Below are positions 1 through 9,873 of a DNA stretch of 28,512 nt, in pieces (positions within the stretch are counted from its first letter, which is position 1; every line of letters starts with the position of its first letter). This stretch comes from Tritrichomonas foetus. Its lineage: Eukaryota > Parabasalia > Tritrichomonadida > Tritrichomonadidae. Where the stretch lies: the NCBI GenBank assembly GCA_001839685.1, contig MLAK01001437.1, forward strand, positions 105,358-133,869, in the 5' to 3' direction. Made by a program: the position numbers and the translations under genes. The notes beneath the pieces were generated by a model. The model was not told the DNA's origin. It saw nothing but the letters and a program-made list of their open reading frames with translations, and ran no database searches.

Positions 1-999
1 ATTGCGAAATCTAAAAGCTGGTAATGATAGTTAGAAATAATTCAATATTAGCTGCAACTTGAATCATCAAACAATTTAAATTTCTTGGAATTGATAAAGC
101 AATGACTGCAAAATGAATAACATCAATGAAATAAATTGACCATTGTGGGAAAACCTGAAACATTTAAGCTAATAATTGAAAAGAATCTGTTGATGTAATC
201 AGGTTAATACAGATGCTGACATAAATTGAATAAATATAAGAATGAAGAAAAATTAAAGTTGAATTGGTTGGTCTTTTTTGAGAATTAAATCAAAGCATGT
301 TCCACACATGACTGTTGTTGGCATATATATGATTCCAGGTACAAATTGGATAAATATTCGAGTTGATCAGCGTTGAATTGATTAATCGTCCTCGAGTTTT
401 TGCGCAAAATATTTGAAAAAATCAATGAGTTCGAAATCAGAGGCTCATTTGATCAAATGGCGGACTTGATCAAATGGTTGACTGCGATCGATTTGTTTCC
501 ATGTTTATTACTCGATTCATGCAAGTGGCTGGAGCATGAAAATATAAGCGAAATTTTATCATTAAACTTTATATTGAAAAAAAAAAAAGATGTTTATATA
601 GAAAAAAATATCTTTATATTGAAAAAGTTAAACTTTTACAATTCATGGGATAATCCCAGGGTTTTCAAGACATACTCAAAAAGTTGGATAGTGACATTGA
701 ATTATCCGAAAAAACTGCGTGATTTTGAAAATTTCAATGAATTCAAAACAAATTGTGTTTAGCACAGTGGATTAAAAAAAGGGCGTGAATAATGGTTAAT
801 TTAAGGTGAATTACTTTGGAGGTTTAATGTCTGTTTAAATTATTACATTGTTAAATTACCCTAAAAACAGAAAAGAAAATTCAATGCTTTTACAACTTGA
901 CATAATGAAGAATAATAACGATAAAGACATTGGCTATTTATCTTCAGAAAAATCTTTTGTCAATTTCTGTACGTTTATTATTATCGTGAATATCAAATC
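1..999. other. Gene-poor left edge, no confident gene
   Basis: This AT-rich stretch holds no reading frame that I would call a gene. An open frame of 120 codons at 400-762 (+) has only TTG as a possible start, and its translation shows no recognisable motif. Short overlapping open frames near 850-1099 run into the better-supported gene that starts at 1000. Short hydrophobic frames on the minus strand at the left edge are listed separately as a possible relic. Confidence 0.5.
11..345 (-). pseudogene. Possible decayed membrane-protein gene fragment
   Basis: On the minus strand, three short frames read like protein but are not joined. One, ending at 253, gives a stretch containing YMPTTVMCGTCFD. 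A second frame from about 290 leftward reads as a hydrophobic segment, meets a TAA, and continues directly at an ATG (161-163) as a 50-residue hydrophobic piece that stops at 11-13. Adjacent hydrophobic segments broken by a stop and a frame change are what a decayed multipass membrane protein would look like. The sequence is too short and too AT-rich to exclude chance, and no family is recognisable. Confidence 0.2.
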
Positions 1000-2562
1000 A
1001 TGGAGTATTCTGATTCGGAATGCAATTTTATATTTGATTCATCTGCAGAAGAAGATCAAAACGATGTCAACTATCAAGAGCAAGAAGACGAAACAATGAA
1101 ATTATATCAACTTCTCAATCAGAAAGTATTATCCCCTTATTCGAATATGCAAAGTGATCGCGAGATTATTACACCAGAGAATGAAGACAAAGAAACAGAA
1201 CCTATGATAGAAAATACGGAAATCAGAAAAGAGAACGTAAATACAATTAATATTCCACAACAAACAACAACACATAAAAAGAAAAAGAAAGCACAAAAAG
1301 GCTGTGTTCCTAAACATTTGCTCGTTACAAAAAATGAAAAAACAAAAGCGAATGAAGAGAAAGAAAAAGAACAACAAAAAGAAAAGAAGAAAATAAAAAA
1401 ATCAAAGAAAGAAATCAAAGCAATGATTGATAGACTCATGCAACCACCAAAACAGGTTACTGAAGAAGAACAACCTAAAGCAAAAGTCCAAACAGATCCA
1501 AAAATCTTTGATAGGCTTTATCAAATGTCACAAGAAAAAGAACAAAGAAATGAAAAACTACGAAAAGAATTCGAAGATGAAGAAATGAATTTTGCTGCAA
1601 GAAAAGCTGAGAAAAGTAATAAAAAATCAAACGCTTTAGCTGAGCAACAACTAGTTACATTTATTGAGTCAATCTTTCCAAATCCAGAAGAAAAGAATGA
1701 AATGACAGAAACAGAACTAACAGAAATTTTTCAAAAACTAGGGATTCTCGATAATAAAGAAGTGATCTATAAAAATCAAGCAATGAAATCTGTTTATGAA
1801 GAATGGCTTATAGAAAAAGATAATGGAAAAATATATTATAATTCATTTACAGTAAAAGATGCTCTTATGAAATCAACTACACAGAAGAACTATTCAAAAT
1901 TTGATGTTTATGCACGACAAAGAATGACAATTGCATTATCTGAAGCAAAACAAAGGAGTAAACATGTTGTTATTGAACAACCAAAAGAAGAAAAGAAGAT
2001 TAAAAAAGAAACTATTATTAGGTTATCACAAACAAGGGAACAGCCACCTCCAAAGAAACATATCTTACCAAAACAACAGCCAAAAAGACCAAAGCCCATT
2101 AAAATTGAAGAACCTATAGGAATGTCAGCCAAAACACATGAAATTCTTGAATCATGTGATTTAGGTCGTGCTACATTTGAAGAGCGTGATAAAATTATTG
2201 CGAAGAAGCGATCAGAAAAGATTGAAAAGTTAGATAAGGAGTTACATACCGAGAAGTTGGATGTTGGACCATCATTTGGTCAAAAGCCACAGTGGCCATC
2301 AGAAATTCAAGAGAAATTAGATGAATATAGGCAGAAGAAACTAAATAAGCAACCTGAAGGGCCAACTTTCCGTCCTTCTATCATTAGTTTTGAAAAATAT
2401 CAAAAACAGATAAGAAAGAAGATGATGAAAGAAGCAAATCTTCCAGAAGGTTATGAAGAAAGCATCAGTAGGCATAGACAAGCCTACAATAAAATTCTTC
2501 AAAAGAAAATGGAAGAAGCACAAAAAGACCCATTCTACGATTTAACCAATGTGCCTTTGTAA
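1000..2562 (+). CDS. Hypothetical charged Lys/Glu-rich protein, 520 aa
   Basis: This is an uninterrupted 520-codon frame starting at ATG 1000 and ending in TAA followed by A, which gives the TAAA seen at other gene ends here. The N-terminus is acidic (residues 1-40). Residues about 85-150 are very Lys/Glu-rich and probably helical or disordered. A more folded-looking region spans about 165-310, and basic Lys/Pro/Gln-rich sequence follows. The last 60 residues contain a TFRPSI stretch and a charged helix that ends in a short non-charged tail. There is no signal peptide or membrane segment, so it is probably cytosolic or nuclear. I do not recognise the family. It converges on the channel gene 186 bp downstream. 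Its start lacks a clear TCA(Y)(W) initiator just upstream. The coding call is firm because of length and sustained codon bias; the function is unknown. Confidence 0.85.
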   Translation: MEYSDSECNFIFDSSAEEDQNDVNYQEQEDETMKLYQLLNQKVLSPYSNMQSDREIITPENEDKETEPMIENTEIRKENVNTINIPQQTTTHKKKKKAQKGCVPKHLLVTKNEKTKANEEKEKEQQKEKKKIKKSKKEIKAMIDRLMQPPKQVTEEEQPKAKVQTDPKIFDRLYQMSQEKEQRNEKLRKEFEDEEMNFAARKAEKSNKKSNALAEQQLVTFIESIFPNPEEKNEMTETELTEIFQKLGILDNKEVIYKNQAMKSVYEEWLIEKDNGKIYYNSFTVKDALMKSTTQKNYSKFDVYARQRMTIALSEAKQRSKHVVIEQPKEEKKIKKETIIRLSQTREQPPPKKHILPKQQPKRPKPIKIEEPIGMSAKTHEILESCDLGRATFEERDKIIAKKRSEKIEKLDKELHTEKLDVGPSFGQKPQWPSEIQEKLDEYRQKKLNKQPEGPTFRPSIISFEKYQKQIRKKMMKEANLPEGYEESISRHRQAYNKILQKKMEEAQKDPFYDLTNVPL

Positions 2563-2748
2563 ACTATTGTGTTTTAATCAACTTTTCATTTCATTTGAAA
2601 GTCATATTTATCATGTATAATTAGTTATTTGGTATATATAATGAAATCGATTTGATAATGTCTGGAAAAATACTTAAGTAATATTATTTTGGGAAAATAA
2701 TGAATAAAAAAAACCAGAAATTGCATCGTAAAATAAAATTTAAACAAT

Positions 2749-4374
2749 TCACAACATTGTAAGACCAGATGATTCACTGTCACTTGAATTTTGCATATTC
2801 ATTGCAATATCGGAATCATCACTATATTCTGATTCCTGCGATCGTTTCATTATTTGATCAAGTGCATAAGAAGAAAGTAATCTTCGAATTTCCTTGTAAT
2901 AATCAGGAAACAGCATTTTCACGATATTTAATATTTCTTCTTTCAAATCTGGTCTTGAACCAATTCCAATCTGGAAATCTTCACGTGAAAGAGTCCATCC
3001 TGTTACATGAGTGACAGCACGAACAGTTGATTTCCGTGGTTGGTCAATAAAAAGTTCAAGTTCACCAAAAGCTTCACAAGAAGCTGTTGTAAACTTTGTT
3101 CCATCAATAAAAACATCAACAACACCAGACCTGACTAAAATAATGTCACTTAAAACATCATTTTGATTGAAAATCACTTCATCTGGAACATATTCTTTAG
3201 TTTTTAGGATATTTGCTAAATTTATCCTGAAATTCGGTGATGCCATTGAAAACATTCCAACTTTCATCAAACATTCAAGACACATGTCCATTTTTAAGTG
3301 ATTTCGAATAGTCTCTGGTACGAATTTGTAAACATTTGAAGGATCTTCTGAACCATGGTTTTCTTTCCATTTATATTGAAAATAATGATAAATTTCAACT
3401 CTTAAATCTACGGGTGTGTGTTTGAATTTGAGAAAATCAACAAGTGAATGATAGTGATGAAGAAAAGTAGCTCCAATGTTATCCATTAAAAGAGAAACAA
3501 ACATACCAATAATATATGCATTTGAAAAAACACCAATTAATTGAATAAAAATCACTAAAATCGTTTCTGATGATGTTTGGGGAGTCATATCACCAAATCC
3601 TATTGTCAGAATGGTGGTCATAACAAAATAAACAGATACCACATAATGCTGAGGAGGTGATAAATAGTCCCATCCAAGAAGTGCAACCCATGAGTTTTCA
3701 AGTCCTTCAAAAAGCGCACAAAGATAAAATAAACATGCAAAAAGATGAATCAAACTAACAAGTAAAAACAAAGTGGGCAGCATAGCAGACATCCAAGAAT
3801 AATAAATAAGCATTCTATTCAATACCTCGCTAGCGTGAATTGCTCGCCTTAAACGCAATAAGCGGGTAGCAAATAATAAGAGATACTTCCACCAGCCAGT
3901 CACGAAGACGCAGGCCCAACTTATTGGAAGGGCTGCAATGATATGCAATATAATCGATAATTTGCCGTAATGGTAAGCAATTCGTTTCTTGTCGTATATT
4001 AAAACACCGTGCGATAAGTAAGAAGTATGCGTAACGACATATAAATCGGCGATGAAAATTGCATCGCAAACGAGCTCCGGGACAACAGCCCACGGCTGGA
4101 ACTGGTTCACAAAAATCGGTACGAATGACGCTTCGATGAGAGGAATTGCAGAAACGATAAAAACGATATATTCCCATAATCTGCGATAAAACGAAAAGTG
4201 TGAATAAACTGTTTGGTTTGGATCTGGCTTTCGTGCGACTGATTCAGAAGAATTTTCGATGTTATTATCGAGGTCGAAGATGGCTTGAGAAGCTGGTCTT
4301 GGTCGATCTGTCAAGCTTAGCCTTGCTTCACTGCTATCAAATAAATAATTGGATTTCCTTCTTTGCCTGATCAT
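2749..4374 (-). CDS. Cyclic-nucleotide-gated-type K+ channel (6TM + CNBD)
   Basis: A 541-residue single-subunit voltage/cyclic-nucleotide-gated-type ion channel. After a soluble N-terminus come hydrophobic segments at about 67-87, 100-116, 137-158, a basic S4-like segment at 163-185 (RLLRLRRAIH), 197-222, a pore loop, and 270-297. The pore holds the filter TIGFGD at about 257-262, the GFG form typical of K+-selective EAG/HCN-like channels. A C-linker (about 300-375) leads to a cyclic-nucleotide-binding domain (about 376-480). There, FGELELFIDQPRKSTVRA aligns with the phosphate-binding cassette, keeping the Glu and the Arg that contact the nucleotide in PKA-type domains. A Ser/Asp-rich tail ends the protein. 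The family order and residues are visible directly; K+ selectivity and cAMP/cGMP gating are inferred. It is divergent from the coiled-coil gene at 4621 across 246 bp. Start ATG 4374 is the first Met of the frame. Confidence 0.93.
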   Translation of the reverse strand: MIRQRRKSNYLFDSSEARLSLTDRPRPASQAIFDLDNNIENSSESVARKPDPNQTVYSHFSFYRRLWEYIVFIVSAIPLIEASFVPIFVNQFQPWAVVPELVCDAIFIADLYVVTHTSYLSHGVLIYDKKRIAYHYGKLSIILHIIAALPISWACVFVTGWWKYLLLFATRLLRLRRAIHASEVLNRMLIYYSWMSAMLPTLFLLVSLIHLFACLFYLCALFEGLENSWVALLGWDYLSPPQHYVVSVYFVMTTILTIGFGDMTPQTSSETILVIFIQLIGVFSNAYIIGMFVSLLMDNIGATFLHHYHSLVDFLKFKHTPVDLRVEIYHYFQYKWKENHGSEDPSNVYKFVPETIRNHLKMDMCLECLMKVGMFSMASPNFRINLANILKTKEYVPDEVIFNQNDVLSDIILVRSGVVDVFIDGTKFTTASCEAFGELELFIDQPRKSTVRAVTHVTGWTLSREDFQIGIGSRPDLKEEILNIVKMLFPDYYKEIRRLLSSYALDQIMKRSQESEYSDDSDIAMNMQNSSDSESSGLTML

Positions 4375-4594
4375 AAAAAAATATTTCTTTTGCTTTGATG
4401 GGAATTTTTTATTTGGAGAACGTTTAATTTCGTCAATCTAATTTGATAAATAGTCATTTTTAGCAAATTACAGAATGAACTTGCACAATTCTGTGAATTA
4501 TCTTTTAGACCATTTAAATACTCAATGATAATGTAAATATCTGAAAAAGTTATTTAACCATGTTAATTGACCTGGAACATGATTGACAATTTAT

Positions 4595-4599
4595 TCATT
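4595..4599 (+). promoter_or_regulatory. Candidate initiator TCATT upstream of the coiled-coil gene
   Basis: TCATT matches the trichomonad initiator TCA(Y)(W) and lies about 25 bases before the ATG at 4621. It runs directly into TTTGGCGGG (4598-4606), which resembles an E2F-type site. Placement at a plausible transcription start is seen; function is inferred. Confidence 0.45.
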
Positions 4600-4620
4600 T
4601 GGCGGGTTTTTTAACGTACA

Positions 4621-7557
4621 ATGCAAGATGACTGCCTTTCTGACCTTGACAGAGACGGTCTTCTCGACGAAATTGCTCGCGTTAATGAAGTCAATCGGCA
4701 AGTACAATCAGAAATGAAAGTTTTAAAAGAACAATATGATGAGGCCATCAAATTTACCTTCAAAATCGAAGAATATACAGACGAAATTAAAAATCTTAAA
4801 AAGCAAGTTTCCGATTCCCGCCTTGTTGTTGATGATTTACAGCGAAGACTTCAAATTTCTCAGCAATTAAACGCAGAGCTTTCAAATGTCAAAGAATCGA
4901 TCAAAGCAAATGTTGGCAAGCAGTATTCTGATGAAGTTTCCGATTTACAGATGCAGCTGGGAATTGCCAAATCCGAAAATGTTAATTTAAATACGCGATT
5001 TCAACAACAGATGAAAGAAATTGAAACAACACTTCACACAACGCAATCAGAAAATGCACTTTATCAAAAACAATTAAGTAAAATTCTTTTCTTTGTTGGA
5101 AATTATTTCCACGAAAAATTTGAAACACCACAAGAATTAATAAACAAACTTTCAAATTCACCACAACTTAGCAATAATAATGGTAAAGATATTTTTAATA
5201 ATAATAATGAAGAAAATGCATTTGTGCCCAAAGAAGTGCATCAAAACAAAATAAACAATTTAAAAAGTCAATATCAAAATGAAAAGCAAAAAAGGAAAGA
5301 AATGCAAATCGCTATAATGAAGTTGAAAAAGAAAATTGAGCAGGATGCTCTTGATTATGAAGATCAAATCACAAATTTGAAAGATCAAGTTTCTCAACAA
5401 TCAAACGAAATCAATAGATTAGAATTATTGAATCAGCAAAACATTTTAAAGAATGGTGCTCCACCACCTCCAAAAAGACGATCGAAAGGCATTCAAAATA
5501 GCATTATTGCTGCAGAAGATAATACTCTTGTTGAAAACTATAGACATCAACTCGCGAATGCTAACACTCAAAATGAAGCACAAGAAACTAATATTGCGAT
5601 GCTTAAAATGCAAATTGAATCAATGGTGAAACAAGTTGAAGATAGTGAAACAAGCAAAGCTTTGATGAATAGCAAAATGAAACAAATCTCACGCCGAAAT
5701 GAAGAAGCCGAAAAAGAACTCAAAATTCAAAAGAACGATAATGAAAAATTAATATCAAAAATTCATGAACTTCAAGATCAAATCAAGCAAAGTGAAGAAA
5801 ATGCTCTTCTTCCAACAACTCAGCTAGAGTCGAAAATAAAAATCATGGAAACTAATTTAAATAATAAGCAATTAGCTGTGGATAACCTAGAGAAAGTAAT
5901 TGTTAATCAGAAGAAAGAAATTGGTGAACTTCACTTGCATAAAGAAAATTTAATAATGGTAATTGAAAGGCAAAATCAAATGTTAAATTTATTTGATGAG
6001 CTTTGCCAAAGAAAAGTGAACAATCCTGGAAAAGTTATCGAAAAAGTTATAACAGTTGAACCTAAATTCAAATGGGCGATAGAGAAGTTGCCACCTGAAA
6101 TTGTTGATATTATCCAAGATATTTCTGAAAATGATGCTATGTCACTCGAATCGAGAATCAAGAATGTAATTATAGTAATTAACAAATGGATTGATCAAAA
6201 TGAGAATGCACATATGAAAAAATTAGAACAGTGCAATCAAGCGTATAAAAAACTCGATGATCAATTTGAAGCCTTTAAGAATGATATTCTCGAAGCATGT
6301 GATATCGAAAACATAGACATTTCACAATTAAAATATTTTATTTCTGATGCGATTCAAAATGTTCATGTTGCAACCAAAGAACTAAATGATCTTAAAGAAA
6401 ATGAAGCTAGCTTGCTTGAAGCAACTGAATCTTCAGATATCTATGGTGTAATTGAAAAGTTCAGAGAAATAATGCGCGATAATTCCCAATTACTAGAAAA
6501 GTTTGATAACGAAAGGAAAAAGCGAATTTTACAAAAAAAGAAATTCTTGTTATTTTATAACGAAAGAGAGAAAGATTTTAATCAAAAAGCTGAAATCAAT
6601 CAAAAATCAGTCGAAAATGCGAGAAAACAAATTGAACAGCTTCAAAATAGTATCAACAGTTTACAACAACAGAATAAGAGTTTAATTGAGCAGATGAAGA
6701 ATGAGGCCAATAAGATTCAACAAGAACGACAAAAAGAAGAAGAATACCAAAATAATATGGAAAATCAACACGAGCATCATAATCAATTAGCAGATATGGA
6801 TTTGAATGACATGAGTCGAACTCAAGCCATTTATGAAAATGAAGAATTACAATACCAAATTCGAAATCTGGAAAAAACATCAAATATTTGGAAAGAAGCT
6901 GCTCAAAAGGCAGCAGATGAAAATACTCGACTTCAAAACCAGATAAAGGAAATTAAAGAAGATTACGAAACACAAATAAAACAATTAAATAATAAGCATG
7001 AAATTGAAAATATTCAAAATAATAAAACTGTTCAAGAAATGTCTAATAAATTAAAATCACAAGCAGATGATAGCAAAGTGGCTTTGGATAAAGTTAATGA
7101 AAACTTAATTAATTTGAATAGATCATATGAATGTGCAATGCAAGAAATTGCAAACTTGAAATATGAAATTGATAAAAATAATCTTTCAAATGAAGCTAAA
7201 ATTGAATCAATAGAAAGATCTAAAAAGTTAAGCGAAGCACAACTTAAAGCAAAAATTCTATCTATTGATTCGAATTATGCAATGCTCCTTGAAGATGAGA
7301 AACAGAAAGCGGAAACAGATAAAAGAGAACTAATTGAATACTTTATGAAATCATTCAGAAGATATTCGGATATTAACATTCAAATGAATGAAGAATCATT
7401 TTGTGAGGTTGTTAGAAAAGTTCGTGCTGAATTTGAAAAACACCAAAAAACTGAAGATGCAATTAGAAAACTTATTAAAGCCGATGAAGATGATTCTATA
7501 GAGGATGCTCTTACTCAATTTATCATTCAAAATCATCCCCAATTCCAGATGAAATGA
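4621..7557 (+). CDS. Large coiled-coil protein, 978 aa
   Basis: An uninterrupted 978-codon frame from ATG 4621 to a tandem TGA TGA. Almost the whole protein is Glu/Lys/Gln/Asn-rich with heptad-like spacing of Leu/Ile, as in long parallel coiled coils. Breaks occur near residues 180-200 (Asn-rich), near 280-290 (a Pro-rich patch followed by basic residues), and near 480-540, where a more mixed segment could be globular. The C-terminus (about 900-978) again looks folded. There is no signal peptide or membrane segment. Proteins of this type are commonly cytoskeletal, centrosomal/basal-body or Golgi-tether components, but nothing here identifies which; the family is not recognised. The start is supported by an initiator-like TCATT about 25 bases upstream. 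The strength of the coding call rests on length and composition. Confidence 0.9.
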   Translation: MQDDCLSDLDRDGLLDEIARVNEVNRQVQSEMKVLKEQYDEAIKFTFKIEEYTDEIKNLKKQVSDSRLVVDDLQRRLQISQQLNAELSNVKESIKANVGKQYSDEVSDLQMQLGIAKSENVNLNTRFQQQMKEIETTLHTTQSENALYQKQLSKILFFVGNYFHEKFETPQELINKLSNSPQLSNNNGKDIFNNNNEENAFVPKEVHQNKINNLKSQYQNEKQKRKEMQIAIMKLKKKIEQDALDYEDQITNLKDQVSQQSNEINRLELLNQQNILKNGAPPPPKRRSKGIQNSIIAAEDNTLVENYRHQLANANTQNEAQETNIAMLKMQIESMVKQVEDSETSKALMNSKMKQISRRNEEAEKELKIQKNDNEKLISKIHELQDQIKQSEENALLPTTQLESKIKIMETNLNNKQLAVDNLEKVIVNQKKEIGELHLHKENLIMVIERQNQMLNLFDELCQRKVNNPGKVIEKVITVEPKFKWAIEKLPPEIVDIIQDISENDAMSLESRIKNVIIVINKWIDQNENAHMKKLEQCNQAYKKLDDQFEAFKNDILEACDIENIDISQLKYFISDAIQNVHVATKELNDLKENEASLLEATESSDIYGVIEKFREIMRDNSQLLEKFDNERKKRILQKKKFLLFYNEREKDFNQKAEINQKSVENARKQIEQLQNSINSLQQQNKSLIEQMKNEANKIQQERQKEEEYQNNMENQHEHHNQLADMDLNDMSRTQAIYENEELQYQIRNLEKTSNIWKEAAQKAADENTRLQNQIKEIKEDYETQIKQLNNKHEIENIQNNKTVQEMSNKLKSQADDSKVALDKVNENLINLNRSYECAMQEIANLKYEIDKNNLSNEAKIESIERSKKLSEAQLKAKILSIDSNYAMLLEDEKQKAETDKRELIEYFMKSFRRYSDINIQMNEESFCEVVRKVRAEFEKHQKTEDAIRKLIKADEDDSIEDALTQFIIQNHPQFQMK

Positions 7558-8309
7558 TGATTTGGATTCGTGAAGTTTGATTTTTGTTTTTTGTTATATA
7601 ATAATGTATTTGTCTAAAAAAGTGTTTTGATTATCTTATTTATATTTATTATAAGCTTTTGTTGGAGGTAATAATGTTGATAAATGGGCCATTTATCTAC
7701 TCAATTTTTGAACATGTCAAATATCGAAATTATTTGAAAGGCTGTAATTGAAAATGTATCGAAGTAGACATGTTGCTTAAGATATTTTCCAGTAATAAAC
7801 ACATTACGCAAAGTATATTTTCATGAGAAATCTAGAATTACAATAATACTGTCAAGAAAATTTACCTATGAGTTTGAAAAAATTGTTATCAAAAGTATTA
7901 ACTTTTTCAATGTAAAAATTTTATTTGAAAATCCTAAATGAAAGAATTTTTTTCATTCTTCTCAATGAATAGTTCGTTACAAGATATTTAACAATAAATT
8001 GATTATGAATAATCAATATAATAATTAAAATGATTACTAAAATATCAAATAATTCCATAAAAAATGAGTTATTGGCATATTACAAAGTAATATTTTTTTG
8101 TGTTATTTGTGAAATGCGAACAAATAAACCAATCAAAAATCTAGATTTTTTGTTTATTCATATAAAATCATGAGAAAAAATTCAAAACTTGTTAAATTGA
8201 TAGCATTTCCTCCATCAAATCTTCACAAAATATATTGATATCTTTTTTATTTCAGAACGTTTCAATATCATCGAGATTTTTCTCACATCAAAAATTAAAT
8301 TCGACTAAA
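7558..8309. other. Intergenic, no gene seen
   Basis: AT-rich spacer between two plus-strand genes. An open frame that joins the ArfGAP gene can be extended upstream to 8235, but only with TTG as start, and the extra residues do not resemble the family. I see no RNA gene or repeat of note. Confidence 0.6.
8283..8287 (+). promoter_or_regulatory. Candidate initiator TCACA upstream of the ArfGAP gene
   Basis: TCACA fits TCA(Y)(W) and lies about 25 bases before the ATG at 8310. It supports that ATG as the true start rather than the in-frame extension upstream, which would begin at TTG 8235. Confidence 0.4.
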
Positions 8310-9494
8310 ATGAATCTTCCACCGAAAGACAGGGTTCAAAAATGCATGAATTTACAACAAAATTGTTATTGCGCAGATTGTCACGCCAAAGATCCACGAT
8401 GGGCCAGTGTCACTCTTGGTGAATTTATATGCATCACCTGCAGCGGAATTCACAGGTCACTCGGCACGCACATCACCTTTGTTCGAAGTTGTACTCTTGA
8501 CAGCTGGACAGAAGAGCAGGCAGCGATGATGGAAATGATAGGAAATCAAAAAGCTGCTGAATATTGGGAAGCAAAACTTCCCCATAATTTTAAACGTCCT
8601 TCACCTAACGACATTGAAGAACTAAAAAGATTCATTCACATGAAATATGTTGGAAAAAAGTGGGCAAATTCGAATTGTGACCCGCCAGGTGCCAACTCGA
8701 GAGAAAATTCAAAAAGTCACCATAGAAAAAATGATAATATTCGGAAAAATTTCAATTCAAATGAAAATCAAAGTAATGCAGATCATCAGCTGAATAATAA
8801 TTTTGGTCAAGTTGGAAACTTTCCTAAAAGAAAAGTTAAAAATGAACCATTTTCTATGCATAAAAACGTTAAATCTAATCAATATTTAAACGGATGCTCT
8901 CAAGAATATCCAAAGTCAAACCAAGTTTACAATTCTTGTAATTCCCAAAATAATAATAATAATAATGCGTATAATGAAAATAATAATATGTATAATGGGT
9001 ATAATAATGGGTTTAATCAACCAAATAATCAAAACTACACCAATCAAAATATTCAGCATAATTATAATCAATCACAAACACCTGATTTTTCCATATTTCA
9101 GAAGTATCCACAAGCACAACAAGCACAACAAATACAGCATAATTCCTCGATGCAATATCAAGCAAATTGTCAAAATCAAAATCCACAACAATATGTTGTG
9201 AATAATTCTTATTCGAATTATCAACAGCCACAGCAAACATATACAAATGCATGTTTTCAACAATATTCACCGAATATGTATCAACAGTCGCAACCATCCT
9301 ATAACCAATTTCACCAAGCAACCCAATCTGGATCACACAATGCCTATCCAGTGAATTCAAACATCAATTCGGATATTCAAGAAACTCGGAAAGAATTGAA
9401 AAACCTAATGGAAACAGATATGATAACCTCACCACCAATTTATCAAAGTGCTCGAAACATTTTCCAAAGTCCTGTCTCTTATTCTTTTTACTAA
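8310..9494 (+). CDS. ArfGAP zinc-finger protein with Asn/Gln-rich tail
   Basis: A 394-residue GTPase-activating protein for Arf small GTPases, acting in vesicle traffic. Counting from ATG 8310, the ArfGAP zinc finger is C21-x2-C24-x16-C41-x2-C44, followed by GIHRSLG, whose Arg49 is the catalytic arginine finger of the family. The rest of the domain (WTEEQ, then the YW and KY motifs) extends to about residue 120. The family signature is complete, so catalytic activity is expected; the small single-domain layout resembles the SMAP/Age2 class. From about 125 to the end the protein is low complexity, with Asn runs and Gln/Tyr-rich repeats, partly encoded by AAT triplets near 8950-9010. The start at 8310 was chosen because it places the Met just before the domain. 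The stop is followed by AAAT, giving TAAA. It is convergent with the Myb gene. Confidence 0.93.
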   Translation: MNLPPKDRVQKCMNLQQNCYCADCHAKDPRWASVTLGEFICITCSGIHRSLGTHITFVRSCTLDSWTEEQAAMMEMIGNQKAAEYWEAKLPHNFKRPSPNDIEELKRFIHMKYVGKKWANSNCDPPGANSRENSKSHHRKNDNIRKNFNSNENQSNADHQLNNNFGQVGNFPKRKVKNEPFSMHKNVKSNQYLNGCSQEYPKSNQVYNSCNSQNNNNNNAYNENNNMYNGYNNGFNQPNNQNYTNQNIQHNYNQSQTPDFSIFQKYPQAQQAQQIQHNSSMQYQANCQNQNPQQYVVNNSYSNYQQPQQTYTNACFQQYSPNMYQQSQPSYNQFHQATQSGSHNAYPVNSNINSDIQETRKELKNLMETDMITSPPIYQSARNIFQSPVSYSFY

Positions 9495-9873
9495 AATAAA
9501 TCTGTCTTTCTATCACATTTAACATTTTATATATGCATATATACTATAAAATGATAGAAAAGCTAAAAATTTATACTTCCTTTTTATAAAATGATGTCTC
9601 TAATCGTATATGTGATTCAATTTGCTATCTAACCACTAAGCTAATCATAAAAATGATGATAGACACTTTAAAACATCTTATCAGCTTCTAAGAAAATTTA
9701 AATAGTAAAAATAGATAGATTATATATCTATAGATATCCATTTATTATTATTATGTATTCGTCTGAATATAATAATTCCGAATTGGATGACTGTTAATAT
9801 TCGATTTTTTTTTTTTTTATTATTATTATTTTATCTATTATTATTGAGATAATACGAAATAAGGTTCAAGTTT
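9495..9873. other. Convergent intergenic spacer
   Basis: A 379-bp spacer between the 3' ends of the ArfGAP and Myb genes. It contains short TATATA-rich and ATT-triplet tracts (for example 9810-9845) and no coding signal. Confidence 0.6.

Noticed and set aside
400..762. 120-codon open frame on the plus strand
   Set aside because: Starts only at TTG, has no motif and biased low-complexity composition; I cannot support it as a gene.
848..1099. 83-codon frame before the gene at 1000
   Set aside because: Overlaps the start of a much longer gene in another frame and has no motif.
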